Assembly (NCBI GenBank): GCA_934276485.1
Contig: CAKQTE010000093.1
Coordinates: forward strand, 1-20,051
From: an uncultured Spirochaetales bacterium
Lineage (GTDB): Bacteria > Spirochaetota > Spirochaetia > Sphaerochaetales > Sphaerochaetaceae
Length of the DNA stretch: 20,051 bases
Direction: 5' to 3'
Shown: positions 8,208 through 16,082 of the stretch, one piece after another
Layout: every line of letters begins with the position of its first letter
Position numbering within the stretch: position 1 is the first letter of the stretch
The notes under the pieces: model-generated
Database searches by the model: none
Told to the model about the DNA's origin: nothing
Seen by the model: the letters and a program-made list of their open reading frames with translations, nothing else
Translations under genes and position numbers: made by a program

Positions 8208-10023
8208 TTGTACTCTCCTTCGCTTCGTTTATTCTTAGTACTAATCTATATGTTGCTTCCTCTCCTGCCTTTATTGACATTGGAAATGAGAAAGTCAATT
8301 TCTTATATAAGTAAAAATCCTCAAGGCCCATCGATGTGAATTGACTTTGCATAATACCTTCTTCTGTAAGTGAGAATTCACTTGTGGAGGAAAGAATTAC
8401 CTGATGCCCCTGAGCCCTATAGTTGTATCGTACAGTCTTTGCAACAACTTTCTGTAGAGCAAACATGTCTTTCCGCATCTCGTTACCAGCAAGCTCCAAA
8501 TCCCTCGAATCCAGATATACAAAGTTCTCATAGTGTCCTTTGACATCAGAGCCACTTTCGTTCTTGAGTGTGATATCACAGATGAAGGTAGTTGTTCTTA
8601 ATCTGAATCTCTTTGTAATCGTCAGAGGCATCGAAGAGTCTTCGAGTGTGAATTGATAGTCGGTACGCTTTCTATCAAGAACCTCAGAGTCGAAGATCTT
8701 CTCTGATGTTGAATAAGAGTTATCTCCTACAACGATATTGTCAGAAAATGACTTCAACAGTGGTACCGATGGAAACTTCTTGTCAAATGGTACTCTAGTA
8801 TCCATGACATTAATGCGTCCTGGCTTATAGTCAAACTCAGGAACAGCAGCTCCCTTTGGAGAAATTACAGCTGTATATAACTTGTTTGTTGTGAAATAGT
8901 CATTCTCTCCAATCTCTTCTAGGTCATACTCTTTATGGACTGTGGAACCAGACTCTTCAAACATAGCATTCTCTGCATCTATTATCTCGCTCCAGAACGC
9001 TCTTCTTTCACTAAGGCGCAAAGGTGTGCACTGTGCATCATGGATAAAGAGTGAGCCGGTAGATACATTGAATAGATACCTATAGATATCTTTCTTCAAG
9101 TATCTATTGCTACCTCTGAATCCACACTCAGATAGGGAAATGTATCTATTGAATAGGTATCTGAAGTTCTCGTTTCTGACAAAGATATCATTGAATGACT
9201 TCAAGCCACCTGCCCAAGCATCCCTTCCATACCAACCAGAGTCCAGGTATCCTGGAGTGTTTATCGCCAGCTCTTCGATATGAACAAGCTTATCTTGGTA
9301 TCTCTTCATCAATGAAACGATCAATGAGCCAATCTTTGCCTCATCTCCATTTCTGCTTGCGCCTTCCAAAGCTTGGTCAATATTCAAGAACACAACAAGG
9401 CTATGCCCTGTGTATGAATCAAGCAAAGCAAACATGCCATTCTCTAGCTCTTCATATCCGATATTGCCTTGTGCATAGTTGGAAACAAGCGATGAGATAG
9501 CATCATTTATAGAATATATTGTTATACGCTTTCCAAGCTCATTCATTACAAATGATTCTTGGGAAACATGTTCTTTCGTTGTTGCCTTATATGTGGAAAT
9601 GACAACTCCATCAATGCCACAGTTCTTGAGTGTAGACACATATAAAGGAGCCCAGATCTGGCCATACATGAAAGCAACTGATGGCAAAACACCATAGTCC
9701 CTTCTGATCTGGCTTGTCATCTTCTCTATCTGGTTGGCTCTCTCCTTAGGAGGAAGCAATGACAGTACTGCTTGGGAGTATGAACCTGTAATCAGTTTCA
9801 TATCCCCACGTTTAGCAGCTGTCGAAATAAGAGATCTAAACTCTGGACGATGCTTCGTAATATGTTTCATCATCGCAGATGATTGATAGAGACTTATCTT
9901 CTGATTTGGATTGTTGAAGATATAATAAAGCACCGGTTCATACATGAGCGACAGTGCCCGATCGAAAACGGGCACTGGGGAGCTTTCTGATATCTCTGTA
10001 TAAATACCTAGTGCTAACTTCAA
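8191..10023 (-). CDS. GH57-like protein (4-alpha-glucanotransferase fold), probably catalytically altered
   Basis: The 610 residues follow the layout of GH57 4-alpha-glucanotransferases: an N-terminal barrel (about 1-270), a helical middle region with a conserved AQC motif near 328-330, and a C-terminal beta-sandwich (about 395-600). The stretch SLLPPKERANQIEKM (88-102) and the segment after it align in pattern with the family. The active site does not. The HQP motif is absent: GIYTEISESS stands where GIHNHQP is expected. The ERVW motif that carries the nucleophilic glutamate reads GQIW (121-124). The acid/base position could not be assigned. It starts at TTG 10023, one base after the rnfB stop, with AGAGAG as a weak RBS. 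Role unknown; it may bind rather than cut glucan. Confidence 0.6.
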   Translation of the reverse strand: MKLALGIYTEISESSPVPVFDRALSLMYEPVLYYIFNNPNQKISLYQSSAMMKHITKHRPEFRSLISTAAKRGDMKLITGSYSQAVLSLLPPKERANQIEKMTSQIRRDYGVLPSVAFMYGQIWAPLYVSTLKNCGIDGVVISTYKATTKEHVSQESFVMNELGKRITIYSINDAISSLVSNYAQGNIGYEELENGMFALLDSYTGHSLVVFLNIDQALEGASRNGDEAKIGSLIVSLMKRYQDKLVHIEELAINTPGYLDSGWYGRDAWAGGLKSFNDIFVRNENFRYLFNRYISLSECGFRGSNRYLKKDIYRYLFNVSTGSLFIHDAQCTPLRLSERRAFWSEIIDAENAMFEESGSTVHKEYDLEEIGENDYFTTNKLYTAVISPKGAAVPEFDYKPGRINVMDTRVPFDKKFPSVPLLKSFSDNIVVGDNSYSTSEKIFDSEVLDRKRTDYQFTLEDSSMPLTITKRFRLRTTTFICDITLKNESGSDVKGHYENFVYLDSRDLELAGNEMRKDMFALQKVVAKTVRYNYRAQGHQVILSSTSEFSLTEEGIMQSQFTSMGLEDFYLYKKLTFSFPMSIKAGEEATYRLVLRINEAKESTNVHRE

Positions 10024-10024
10024 G

Positions 10025-10819
10025 TTAATCTCTCTTTAAAATACATTTCTGAGGACACAGCTCTGATGCTTTTTCACAAGCAGTCTGATCCTTTGAATAA
10101 TCATTATGCGAAAGGAAGTCAACAACCTCAAATGGGGAGTTTTCAACCTTGACTTGACAAATTTTACACCCAATACAGCCAACTGAACAAACTTTCTTTA
10201 CCTTTCCACCAGGAAGATGATTGTTACAAGCAACAATATATTGAGCATCATATGGTACCATCTTTATAACATTGTTTGGACATACTTGGGTACATTTTCC
10301 ACATGCAATGCACTTTTCCTTATCTACAACAACATCTCCATTTGAATCCTTTGAGATGGCGCCAACAGGACAAACTTTAATACAAGAACCTAGATGTAAG
10401 CAACCCTCTTTGCATCCAACAGGACCGCCTTGCAGCAAAGATGCAGCATTACAATCCTCCAAACCCTTATATTCAAAGTCTGTAGCTGTATGCTCTGGGT
10501 TTCCTTTACAGTGAACAAAAGCAACCATTCTTTGATTTACAGTTACCTCTACTCCCAATATTTCGCCCATCTTCTTTGCCAAGGCCTCTCCTCCAGGAGA
10601 ACAAAGACCTGGTTTTGCTTCCCCATTGAATACTGCTTCTGCGTATGCAGAGCATCCTGCATAACCACAACCGCCACAATTTGCACCCGGCATACTTGCC
10701 TCTAGTGCAATTAGCTTCTCGTCTTTTTCAACAGCAAGCTTCTTATCTGCAATAGATAGGCAGATCCCAAGGATCAAGCCCAGTACTGCAATCACAACAA
10801 ATGCCAATAGAATATTCAT
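10025..10819 (-). CDS. rnfB: Rnf complex subunit RnfB (iron-sulfur electron carrier)
   Basis: RnfB passes electrons from ferredoxin into the Rnf ferredoxin:NAD+ oxidoreductase. Residues 1-24 form a single membrane anchor. A [4Fe-4S] domain follows with cysteines 48, 51, 56 and 73 (NCGGCGYAGC then C73). Ferredoxin-type cysteine sets come next: 136/140/146/150, the classic CIACGKCTQVCP at 170-181, and a further cluster at 211/215/218/221. Three more cysteines lie near the end (248, 255, 259). At 264 residues it resembles clostridial RnfB, not the short enterobacterial RsxB. It is the last rnf gene, 15 bp after rnfA, and is followed after one base by the GH57-like gene. Confidence 0.96.
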   Translation of the reverse strand: MNILLAFVVIAVLGLILGICLSIADKKLAVEKDEKLIALEASMPGANCGGCGYAGCSAYAEAVFNGEAKPGLCSPGGEALAKKMGEILGVEVTVNQRMVAFVHCKGNPEHTATDFEYKGLEDCNAASLLQGGPVGCKEGCLHLGSCIKVCPVGAISKDSNGDVVVDKEKCIACGKCTQVCPNNVIKMVPYDAQYIVACNNHLPGGKVKKVCSVGCIGCKICQVKVENSPFEVVDFLSHNDYSKDQTACEKASELCPQKCILKRD

Positions 10820-10834
10820 ACTCTGCTATCTCCC

Positions 10835-11425
10835 TCAAGCTAGTCCTAGATTTGTAATCAAGCTGGAATCAAATGCCATGAAAGCTAGAGCCATCAAACC
10901 AGCTGATATGAATGTGATAGGAACACCCTTGAACCACTTTCTTACAGGTGTCATCTCTAGCTTCTCCCTGATATTTGCCATCAGGATAATTGCCATTGTA
11001 AATCCAAGTCCTGCAGCAATGCCTGCAACAAAGGACTGTAGAAGATTATAGCTATTGTCGATGTTTAGGATAGCAATACCAAGAACAGCACAGTTTGTTG
11101 TTATAAGTGGTAGGTAGATTCCAAGAGCTTTATATAGCGATGGGCTCATTTTTCTGATTACCATCTCAACTAGCTGAACAAGAGCTGCGATAACAAGAAT
11201 GAATGAAATTGTCTTTAGGTATTCAAGTCCACATAGAGCAAGAAGTTGATATACAGACCAACAAACAACGGATGCAATCGCTGTTACGAATGTTACAGCA
11301 ACACCCATTCCTATTGCACTTTCACTGTTTTTTGATACTCCAATGAAAGGACATAGTCCCATGAACTTAACAAGGATAAAGTTGTTTACGAATATATATG
11401 TTACCAATATTCCAATGTAGCTCAT
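10835..11425 (-). CDS. rnfA: Rnf complex membrane subunit RnfA
   Basis: RnfA is a six-helix membrane protein. Together with RnfE it holds an intramembrane [2Fe-2S] cluster that links electron transfer to ion pumping. The expected cysteines are present in GLCPFIG (C25) and TTNCAVLG (C112). Length (196 residues) and the start MSYIGILVTYIFVNNFIL match the family closely. A strong AAGGAGG stands just before the ATG, inside the end of rnfE, and the two genes overlap by 4 bp (ATGA). Confidence 0.97.
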   Translation of the reverse strand: MSYIGILVTYIFVNNFILVKFMGLCPFIGVSKNSESAIGMGVAVTFVTAIASVVCWSVYQLLALCGLEYLKTISFILVIAALVQLVEMVIRKMSPSLYKALGIYLPLITTNCAVLGIAILNIDNSYNLLQSFVAGIAAGLGFTMAIILMANIREKLEMTPVRKWFKGVPITFISAGLMALAFMAFDSSLITNLGLA

Positions 11426-12066
11426 GCCTCTACCTCCTTCTTTTGAGCTTGTTTAGCAGTAAACCAATTGAAGAATGCCTTTAGGTATCCCATTACAAGA
11501 AGTGCTCCTGCAGAGAGTGCAATAACCTTGATAGGAGACTCTGAATAACCAGGAATCTTGAATACAACATTCAAAGCCCCCAGATTGATAAGTGTGATTG
11601 TTCCAGCTCCGATTACCTCTCTGATAAGTGCAATCAAAGTCAGTCCTAGTGTAAATCCAATACCCATTCCAAGACCATCAAGAGCTGAATCAAGAACGCT
11701 GTTCTTGTTTGCAAATGCCTCAGCGCGTCCTAGAATGATACAGTTTACTACGATCAAGGACAGATAGATTCCAAGTGCATTATATAGCTCGATCATGAAT
11801 GCATGCATCAGCATCTCAAGAATTGTAACAAAGGATGCAATGATAACAATGTATGAAGGAATTCTGATTGAATCAGGAATAACGTTCTTCAATAGTGAGA
11901 TGAATATGTTCGATCCAACTAGAACAAAGATAACGCCTGCGCCCATTCCCAAAGCATTCCATACCTGTGTAGAGACTGCTAGTGTTGGACACATACCCAA
12001 CATGATTATAAAGATAGGATTCTCTCTAAAGATTCCCTTAGTAAACTCTTTAGCGTGAGATGCCAT
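11422..12066 (-). CDS. rnfE: Rnf complex membrane subunit RnfE
   Basis: RnfE is the membrane partner of RnfA. The cluster cysteines appear in LGMCPTLAVS (C26) and VVNCIILGRAEAFA (C109), both family signatures. I place the start at ATG 12066 rather than TTG 12072, because AAGGAGG lies 6 nt before the ATG. This gives 214 residues. The gene overlaps the 3' end of rnfG and shares 4 bp with rnfA. The lysine- and glutamate-rich C-terminus is typical. Confidence 0.96.
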   Translation of the reverse strand: MASHAKEFTKGIFRENPIFIIMLGMCPTLAVSTQVWNALGMGAGVIFVLVGSNIFISLLKNVIPDSIRIPSYIVIIASFVTILEMLMHAFMIELYNALGIYLSLIVVNCIILGRAEAFANKNSVLDSALDGLGMGIGFTLGLTLIALIREVIGAGTITLINLGALNVVFKIPGYSESPIKVIALSAGALLVMGYLKAFFNWFTAKQAQKKEVEA

Positions 12067-12622
12067 TTGCAACCTCCTTTATATAATCAGAGCCAAGGCG
12101 AAGAACGGATGTAACACCGTTGAATGTGATAGTAGCTCCTGATACAAGAGCAACTTCATCCTCTTTTAGATCGTTTTTTGATACTGGAATTGGACTCTTT
12201 GAGCCAAGATTCTTGAACATATCCATATACCAAGAGTTCTCAGCTTTCTTTCCAAGACCTGCTGTCTCTGAGTTATTTGTCATCTTGGCATTAATCAAGG
12301 ATCCATCAAGATAGTACGATGCGATGATAGTAAATGCTCCACCGTAACCCTTTCCTGTTAGATTCAACGAATATCCACCAAGTTCTGTCTTAGCTTCATC
12401 TTTATATAGAGGTGTGATTGAGTTGATATTAGCCCTATCTTCAACACTCTCTCCATCGCCTGGAAACATTCCACCAGAGACAGACTGCAAAGCAGCAAGG
12501 TCTGTCTTTCTTTGGTTTTCAGCAATGACTGGAGATGTGATCTGATTTACTAGAGCGCAAAGAGTTGCACAGACAGCACATATCAAGAATAGAGTAAGAC
12601 CTGTCTTTAGATAGTTCTTCAT
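12050..12622 (-). CDS. rnfG: Rnf complex subunit RnfG (covalent FMN)
   Basis: RnfG carries FMN attached covalently to a threonine on the outer face of the inner membrane. The attachment motif is SGAT at 161-164 (flavinylated Thr164), followed by a typical FNGV. An N-terminal membrane anchor spans about 7-27. Length (190 residues) is normal. AAGGAGG, inside the last codons of rnfD, precedes the ATG, and the two genes overlap by 4 bp. No flavin transferase gene (ApbE) is visible here, so it must be encoded elsewhere. Confidence 0.95.
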   Translation of the reverse strand: MKNYLKTGLTLFLICAVCATLCALVNQITSPVIAENQRKTDLAALQSVSGGMFPGDGESVEDRANINSITPLYKDEAKTELGGYSLNLTGKGYGGAFTIIASYYLDGSLINAKMTNNSETAGLGKKAENSWYMDMFKNLGSKSPIPVSKNDLKEDEVALVSGATITFNGVTSVLRLGSDYIKEVANGISR

Positions 12623-13725
12623 GCCTTTGCCTCCTTCTTTTCCTTAACAGGCTTTACATAGCCAAACTTCTTGACCTTGACATATCTGTCGATTGTTGGA
12701 GTGACGATATTCATCAAGATGATTGCTAGTGAAACTCCCTCTGGTAGGGACCCGAAATATCTGAAGAGGAATGTAAAGAAACCACATCCAACTGCAAAGA
12801 TGATCTCGCCTACAGGAGTTGTTGGAGTTGTAACCCAATCGGTAGCCATAAAGAATGCACCTAGCATCAATCCACCTGAGAAAATAGGAAGAAGGATTTC
12901 TCCTGAAAATAGGCCATTGCCATATGGGAGCCCTCCAAAGACAAATGCCAAAAGTGCAAATGAACCAATATAGCAAACAGGAATTCTCCATGTGATTACT
13001 TTCTTACACAATAAGAAGATACCACCAACAAGAAGAAGTAGCGCACTAACCTCTCCAATACATCCAGATGTATTTCCAAAGAATGCATCAACTGCATATG
13101 GATTGATGTTCAACTTATCTCCAAGCATGGATGCAAAATCTGTAAGAGGACGATATGCAAGAATAGACTCCTGTGTTCCCTCGAGTCCCATTGAAAGTCC
13201 TGTCTTCAATACAGAAAGAGGAGTTGCTCCCGATAGAGCGTCTGCAACTGGGTTTCGTACACCCCACTTGGAAAGAGTGTTGGCACTTGCCATAAGTGTT
13301 CTAGGAAGTGTGAATGTACTCATTTGAGATGTAAATGAGAAGAATACAAATACTCTTCCTGCAAGAGCTGGGTTCATCCAGTTAGCTCCCAATCCTCCAA
13401 ATGTCCACTTTGCAACAGCAATTGCAAAAGCGGATGCCAGAATTGGAATTAGGATATTTATGCTTGGTGGCATGTTCATACCAACAAGAAGTCCTGTGAC
13501 AATTGCCGAAAGATCAGGGAGAGTGAACTCCTTGCTGATCAATCCTAGTAAATATTCAGTCAATACAGCAGAGCCAATGGAAACCAAAACTACCAATAGT
13601 GCGTGCCATCCAAATACTGCGATACCCCAAATAGTAGACGGAAGCAAAGCCAAGATAACATAGAGCATCGCTTTATCTGTTCTATTCGAAGAGTGAATAT
13701 GAGGGCTTGTTCTTACTGTAAGCAT
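12619..13725 (-). CDS. rnfD: Rnf complex subunit RnfD (covalent FMN membrane protein)
   Basis: RnfD is a polytopic inner-membrane subunit related to NqrB. It has a covalently bound FMN and belongs to the ion-translocating part of the complex. The flavinylation motif SGATPLS begins at 165, with Thr168 as the likely attachment residue. The segment WMNPALAGRVF (116-126) is a further family signature. The 368 residues contain about eight to ten hydrophobic segments. The ATG shares one base with the rnfC stop (TAATG), and GGAGG lies about 11 nt upstream. Confidence 0.95.
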   Translation of the reverse strand: MLTVRTSPHIHSSNRTDKAMLYVILALLPSTIWGIAVFGWHALLVVLVSIGSAVLTEYLLGLISKEFTLPDLSAIVTGLLVGMNMPPSINILIPILASAFAIAVAKWTFGGLGANWMNPALAGRVFVFFSFTSQMSTFTLPRTLMASANTLSKWGVRNPVADALSGATPLSVLKTGLSMGLEGTQESILAYRPLTDFASMLGDKLNINPYAVDAFFGNTSGCIGEVSALLLLVGGIFLLCKKVITWRIPVCYIGSFALLAFVFGGLPYGNGLFSGEILLPIFSGGLMLGAFFMATDWVTTPTTPVGEIIFAVGCGFFTFLFRYFGSLPEGVSLAIILMNIVTPTIDRYVKVKKFGYVKPVKEKKEAKA

Positions 13726-15035
13726 TATTTCTTCTTCCTCCCCATCTTCTTTCCGAGCTTAAATCCCTGTACTAGAGGAATATGAGAAGGACATGAGTAT
13801 GCACAGCAACCACATTCCTTGCAATCCATTAAGCTATATTCATTCATAGCAACTTCGTAGTTGCCATATTTGATGTTTCTGAACATCTTGTTTGGCTGTA
13901 GGCCCATTGGACATGCTTGAACACACTTTCCACAGGATACACAAGGAAAAGAGAGGTCCTCGATCATCAATGGAAGAGCCAACAAACCACCAGAGCCTTT
14001 TACGGTTGGAGTATCTAGATCAGAGACCCCAAACCCCATCATAGGACCGCCGGATACAAGTTCTACCATATCGTCCTTTGTTCCGCCTGCGTATGATAGA
14101 AGATCTGAGAACTTAACGCCTATTGGAGCCCAAACATTCTTTGGACTGTTAACGCTCTCGCCTGAGATAGTAACGCATCTTTCAATAAGTGGCTTATGAA
14201 AAACTGCAGCTTCATATAGAGCATAAGCTGTGCTTAGGTTACAAACAACAGCTCCAACATCCAAGGGAAGCTTACCTGATGGGATATCACGATTGATGGT
14301 AGCTTTCAATAGCTGCTTTTCATCTCCCTGAGGATATTTCATCTTAAGTGGCATGATCGTAATTGGATAGCCAAGAGCTTTTGCCTTCTTCTCTAGAAGA
14401 GCTACAGCATCAAGCTTATTTGCCTCAACTCCGATTATGATATGCTCTGGAGATAAAATCTTTCCTGCAACCATCACACCTTCAAGAACATTCTCTGTTC
14501 TTTCAAGCATCATTCTATAGTCACATGTTAGATATGGTTCACACTCTGCTCCATTGATAACCAGGTATTCAACCTTCTTGCCAAGTGGGACGGAAAACTT
14601 TACAGATGTTGGGAATGTAGCTCCGCCCATTCCAACAATTCCCATGTCCTTAACAAGGGCCTTCAACTCCTCTGTGTCCATTTCCTTCCAATTGTACTTA
14701 ACAGTAAAAGGATCGGACCCTTCTTGATCAACCTTTATTACCAAAGCGTCAGCAACAACTCCACTAGAAAGCCTGACACGTCTGACTTCAGTTACAGTTC
14801 CATCAACAGGACTATGAACATCAGCAGAAATGAAAGAAGATGCCTGTCCAACCTTCTCACCCTTTTTTACGCTATCGCCCTTCTTTTTCAATGCAGTAGC
14901 TGGGGCTCCAAGGTGTTGGGACATAGAAAGTATGATTTCCTCAGGAAGAGGGAATTTTTCAATAGCCATGTCCTTTGATAGACTCTTCTTGTCAGATGGG
15001 TGCACACCACCACGTCTGAAAGTAGCAAACTTCAT
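13725..15035 (-). CDS. rnfC: Rnf complex subunit RnfC (NADH-binding, two [4Fe-4S])
   Basis: RnfC is the peripheral subunit that binds NAD(H) and FMN, resembling NuoF. The 436 residues start with a biotinyl-like domain (about 30-100), then a Rossmann-type FMN/NAD region with GMGGATFPTSVK near 135-147. Two ferredoxin cysteine sets are at the C-terminus: 365/368/371/375 and 405/408/411/415. The short form without the long repeats of enterobacterial RsxC is usual in clostridia and other anaerobes. GAGGAG precedes the ATG by 7 nt. As the first gene, it sets the start of the long operon. The order C-D-G-E-A-B matches Acetobacterium and Thermotoga. Confidence 0.96.
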   Translation of the reverse strand: MKFATFRRGGVHPSDKKSLSKDMAIEKFPLPEEIILSMSQHLGAPATALKKKGDSVKKGEKVGQASSFISADVHSPVDGTVTEVRRVRLSSGVVADALVIKVDQEGSDPFTVKYNWKEMDTEELKALVKDMGIVGMGGATFPTSVKFSVPLGKKVEYLVINGAECEPYLTCDYRMMLERTENVLEGVMVAGKILSPEHIIIGVEANKLDAVALLEKKAKALGYPITIMPLKMKYPQGDEKQLLKATINRDIPSGKLPLDVGAVVCNLSTAYALYEAAVFHKPLIERCVTISGESVNSPKNVWAPIGVKFSDLLSYAGGTKDDMVELVSGGPMMGFGVSDLDTPTVKGSGGLLALPLMIEDLSFPCVSCGKCVQACPMGLQPNKMFRNIKYGNYEVAMNEYSLMDCKECGCCAYSCPSHIPLVQGFKLGKKMGRKKK

Positions 15036-15059
15036 CTTTAAACTCCTCTATAAGTTTTA

Positions 15060-15091
15060 ATCTTATCTTAAAACCGGATATTCTTGAATAT
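15060..15091 (-). promoter_or_regulatory. Candidate rnfC promoter with a palindrome centred on the -35
   Basis: On the minus strand, TTCAAG (15088-15083), a 17-bp spacer and TAAGAT (15065-15060) make a modest sigma70-type promoter. Its predicted start lies near 15053, just ahead of the GAGGAG RBS at 15048-15043. The -35 sits inside a palindrome with 6-bp arms, ATATTC-TT-GAATAT (15078-15091 as read on the plus strand), so a bound regulator would block it. The assignment rests on pattern only. Confidence 0.35.
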
Positions 15092-15148
15092 GCTTTTCCA
15101 TTTTTGTACCAAAGCGACTACTTAATTTTTGCGCGATATTCATACTCT

Positions 15149-15165
15149 TGTTAGATTTCCTAACA
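15149..15165. promoter_or_regulatory. 17-bp palindrome in the divergent rnfC/P-loop promoter region
   Basis: TGTTAG-ATTTC-CTAACA is a perfect 6-bp inverted repeat with a 5-nt centre. It lies midway between the two divergent start codons. It fits the TGTNA-N7-TNACA pattern bound by GlnR/TnrA-type regulators and loosely resembles redox-sensing Rex sites. No matching regulator gene is seen here. A role as operator is inferred. Confidence 0.4.
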
Positions 15166-15189
15166 GATTTTGAAGCATATAAATATTTA

Positions 15190-15219
15190 TTGATTACAAG
15201 TCTTCTGATTGGTTATCAT
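15190..15219 (+). promoter_or_regulatory. Candidate promoter directly abutting the P-loop gene start
   Basis: TTGATT (15190-15195), an 18-bp spacer and TATCAT (15214-15219) precede the ATG at 15228. The predicted transcription start would fall at about 15226, leaving almost no leader. No Shine-Dalgarno sequence is present. Confidence 0.3.
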
Positions 15220-15227
15220 ATATAGAT

Positions 15228-16082
15228 ATGAATAAGCTTTTCCAATTTGCATTTTCAAAACTGAAAGGAACCAAGGTCTTTGCACTCATTGGCAGATCCG
15301 GCACAGGAAAAAGCTATCACTCAAAACAAGTTGCAGCTAAATACAAGATAGATCTAATCATAGATGATGGGCTATTGATCAAGGGCGACAAGATCCTTGC
15401 AGGACACTCTGCCAAGGAAGATCCGAACTTTATATCTGCAGTCAGAACTGCTGTCTTTGATAACGATGAGCATAAAAATCAAATTGAAGAAGCCTTGATC
15501 AGACAGAAATACAAGAGAATTCTGATAATTGGAACATCTGAAAAGATGATTAGGAAAATATGCTCTCGCCTAGAGCTTCCTATGCCAGAGAAGATCATTC
15601 ATATTGAAGATATCTCAACAGCAGAGGATATTGAGATGGCAATGCGTATTCGATTCACAGAAGGCAAACATGTAATTCCTGTTCCTTCAATTGAAGTTAC
15701 ACGCTCAGCTCCTCAAATTGTCTATGACTCGATGAAGGTTCTTCTTGGCAAGAAAAAACATGGAAAGGCACAAACCAGCGAAAAGACAATTGTGCGCCCT
15801 GAATTCTCAAGACCTGCAAAGGATGCAATATCGGAAGCAGAGCTAACACAAATGGTAAAGCATGCAATTGGTGAATATGATTCGGTGATGAAAGTAAAGA
15901 AAGTCAGAGGAACAAAGAATCCAGATTCTACTTATTCTATCTATGTAACATTACAGCTTCCGATCAGACACTACATAGCAACAACCATCTCAGATTTGCA
16001 GGAATATATCTCAGACTGTTTGGAAAAATATGGTGGAATACCTGTAAAGTATGTTTCTATACAAATAGAAGAATGGGGTTAG
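15228..16082 (+). CDS. P-loop NTPase with Asp23/Gls24-like C-terminal domain
   Basis: The N-terminal half is a small P-loop domain with Walker A GRSGTGKS (22-29), an aspartate pair in LIIDDGLLIKGDKILAG and a later strand RILIIGTSE. The C-terminal part (about 200-284) resembles the Asp23/Gls24 fold: an early MVKHAIGEYDSV, then TYSIYVTLQLPIRH, a helix and a final KYVSIQIEEW strand. A basic linker (about 172-190) joins them. Function is not established; NTP binding is well supported, the second domain less so. The ATG is the only usable start but has no RBS and sits beside a candidate -10, which suggests a leaderless message. It diverges from rnfC and overlaps the end of pcnB by 4 bp, tail to tail. 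Confidence 0.7.
   Translation: MNKLFQFAFSKLKGTKVFALIGRSGTGKSYHSKQVAAKYKIDLIIDDGLLIKGDKILAGHSAKEDPNFISAVRTAVFDNDEHKNQIEEALIRQKYKRILIIGTSEKMIRKICSRLELPMPEKIIHIEDISTAEDIEMAMRIRFTEGKHVIPVPSIEVTRSAPQIVYDSMKVLLGKKKHGKAQTSEKTIVRPEFSRPAKDAISEAELTQMVKHAIGEYDSVMKVKKVRGTKNPDSTYSIYVTLQLPIRHYIATTISDLQEYISDCLEKYGGIPVKYVSIQIEEWG

Noticed and set aside
12644..12991. 115-residue minus-strand frame inside rnfD
   Set aside because: It is an out-of-frame shadow of the well-supported RnfD coding sequence, rich in Trp and Cys, with no RBS.
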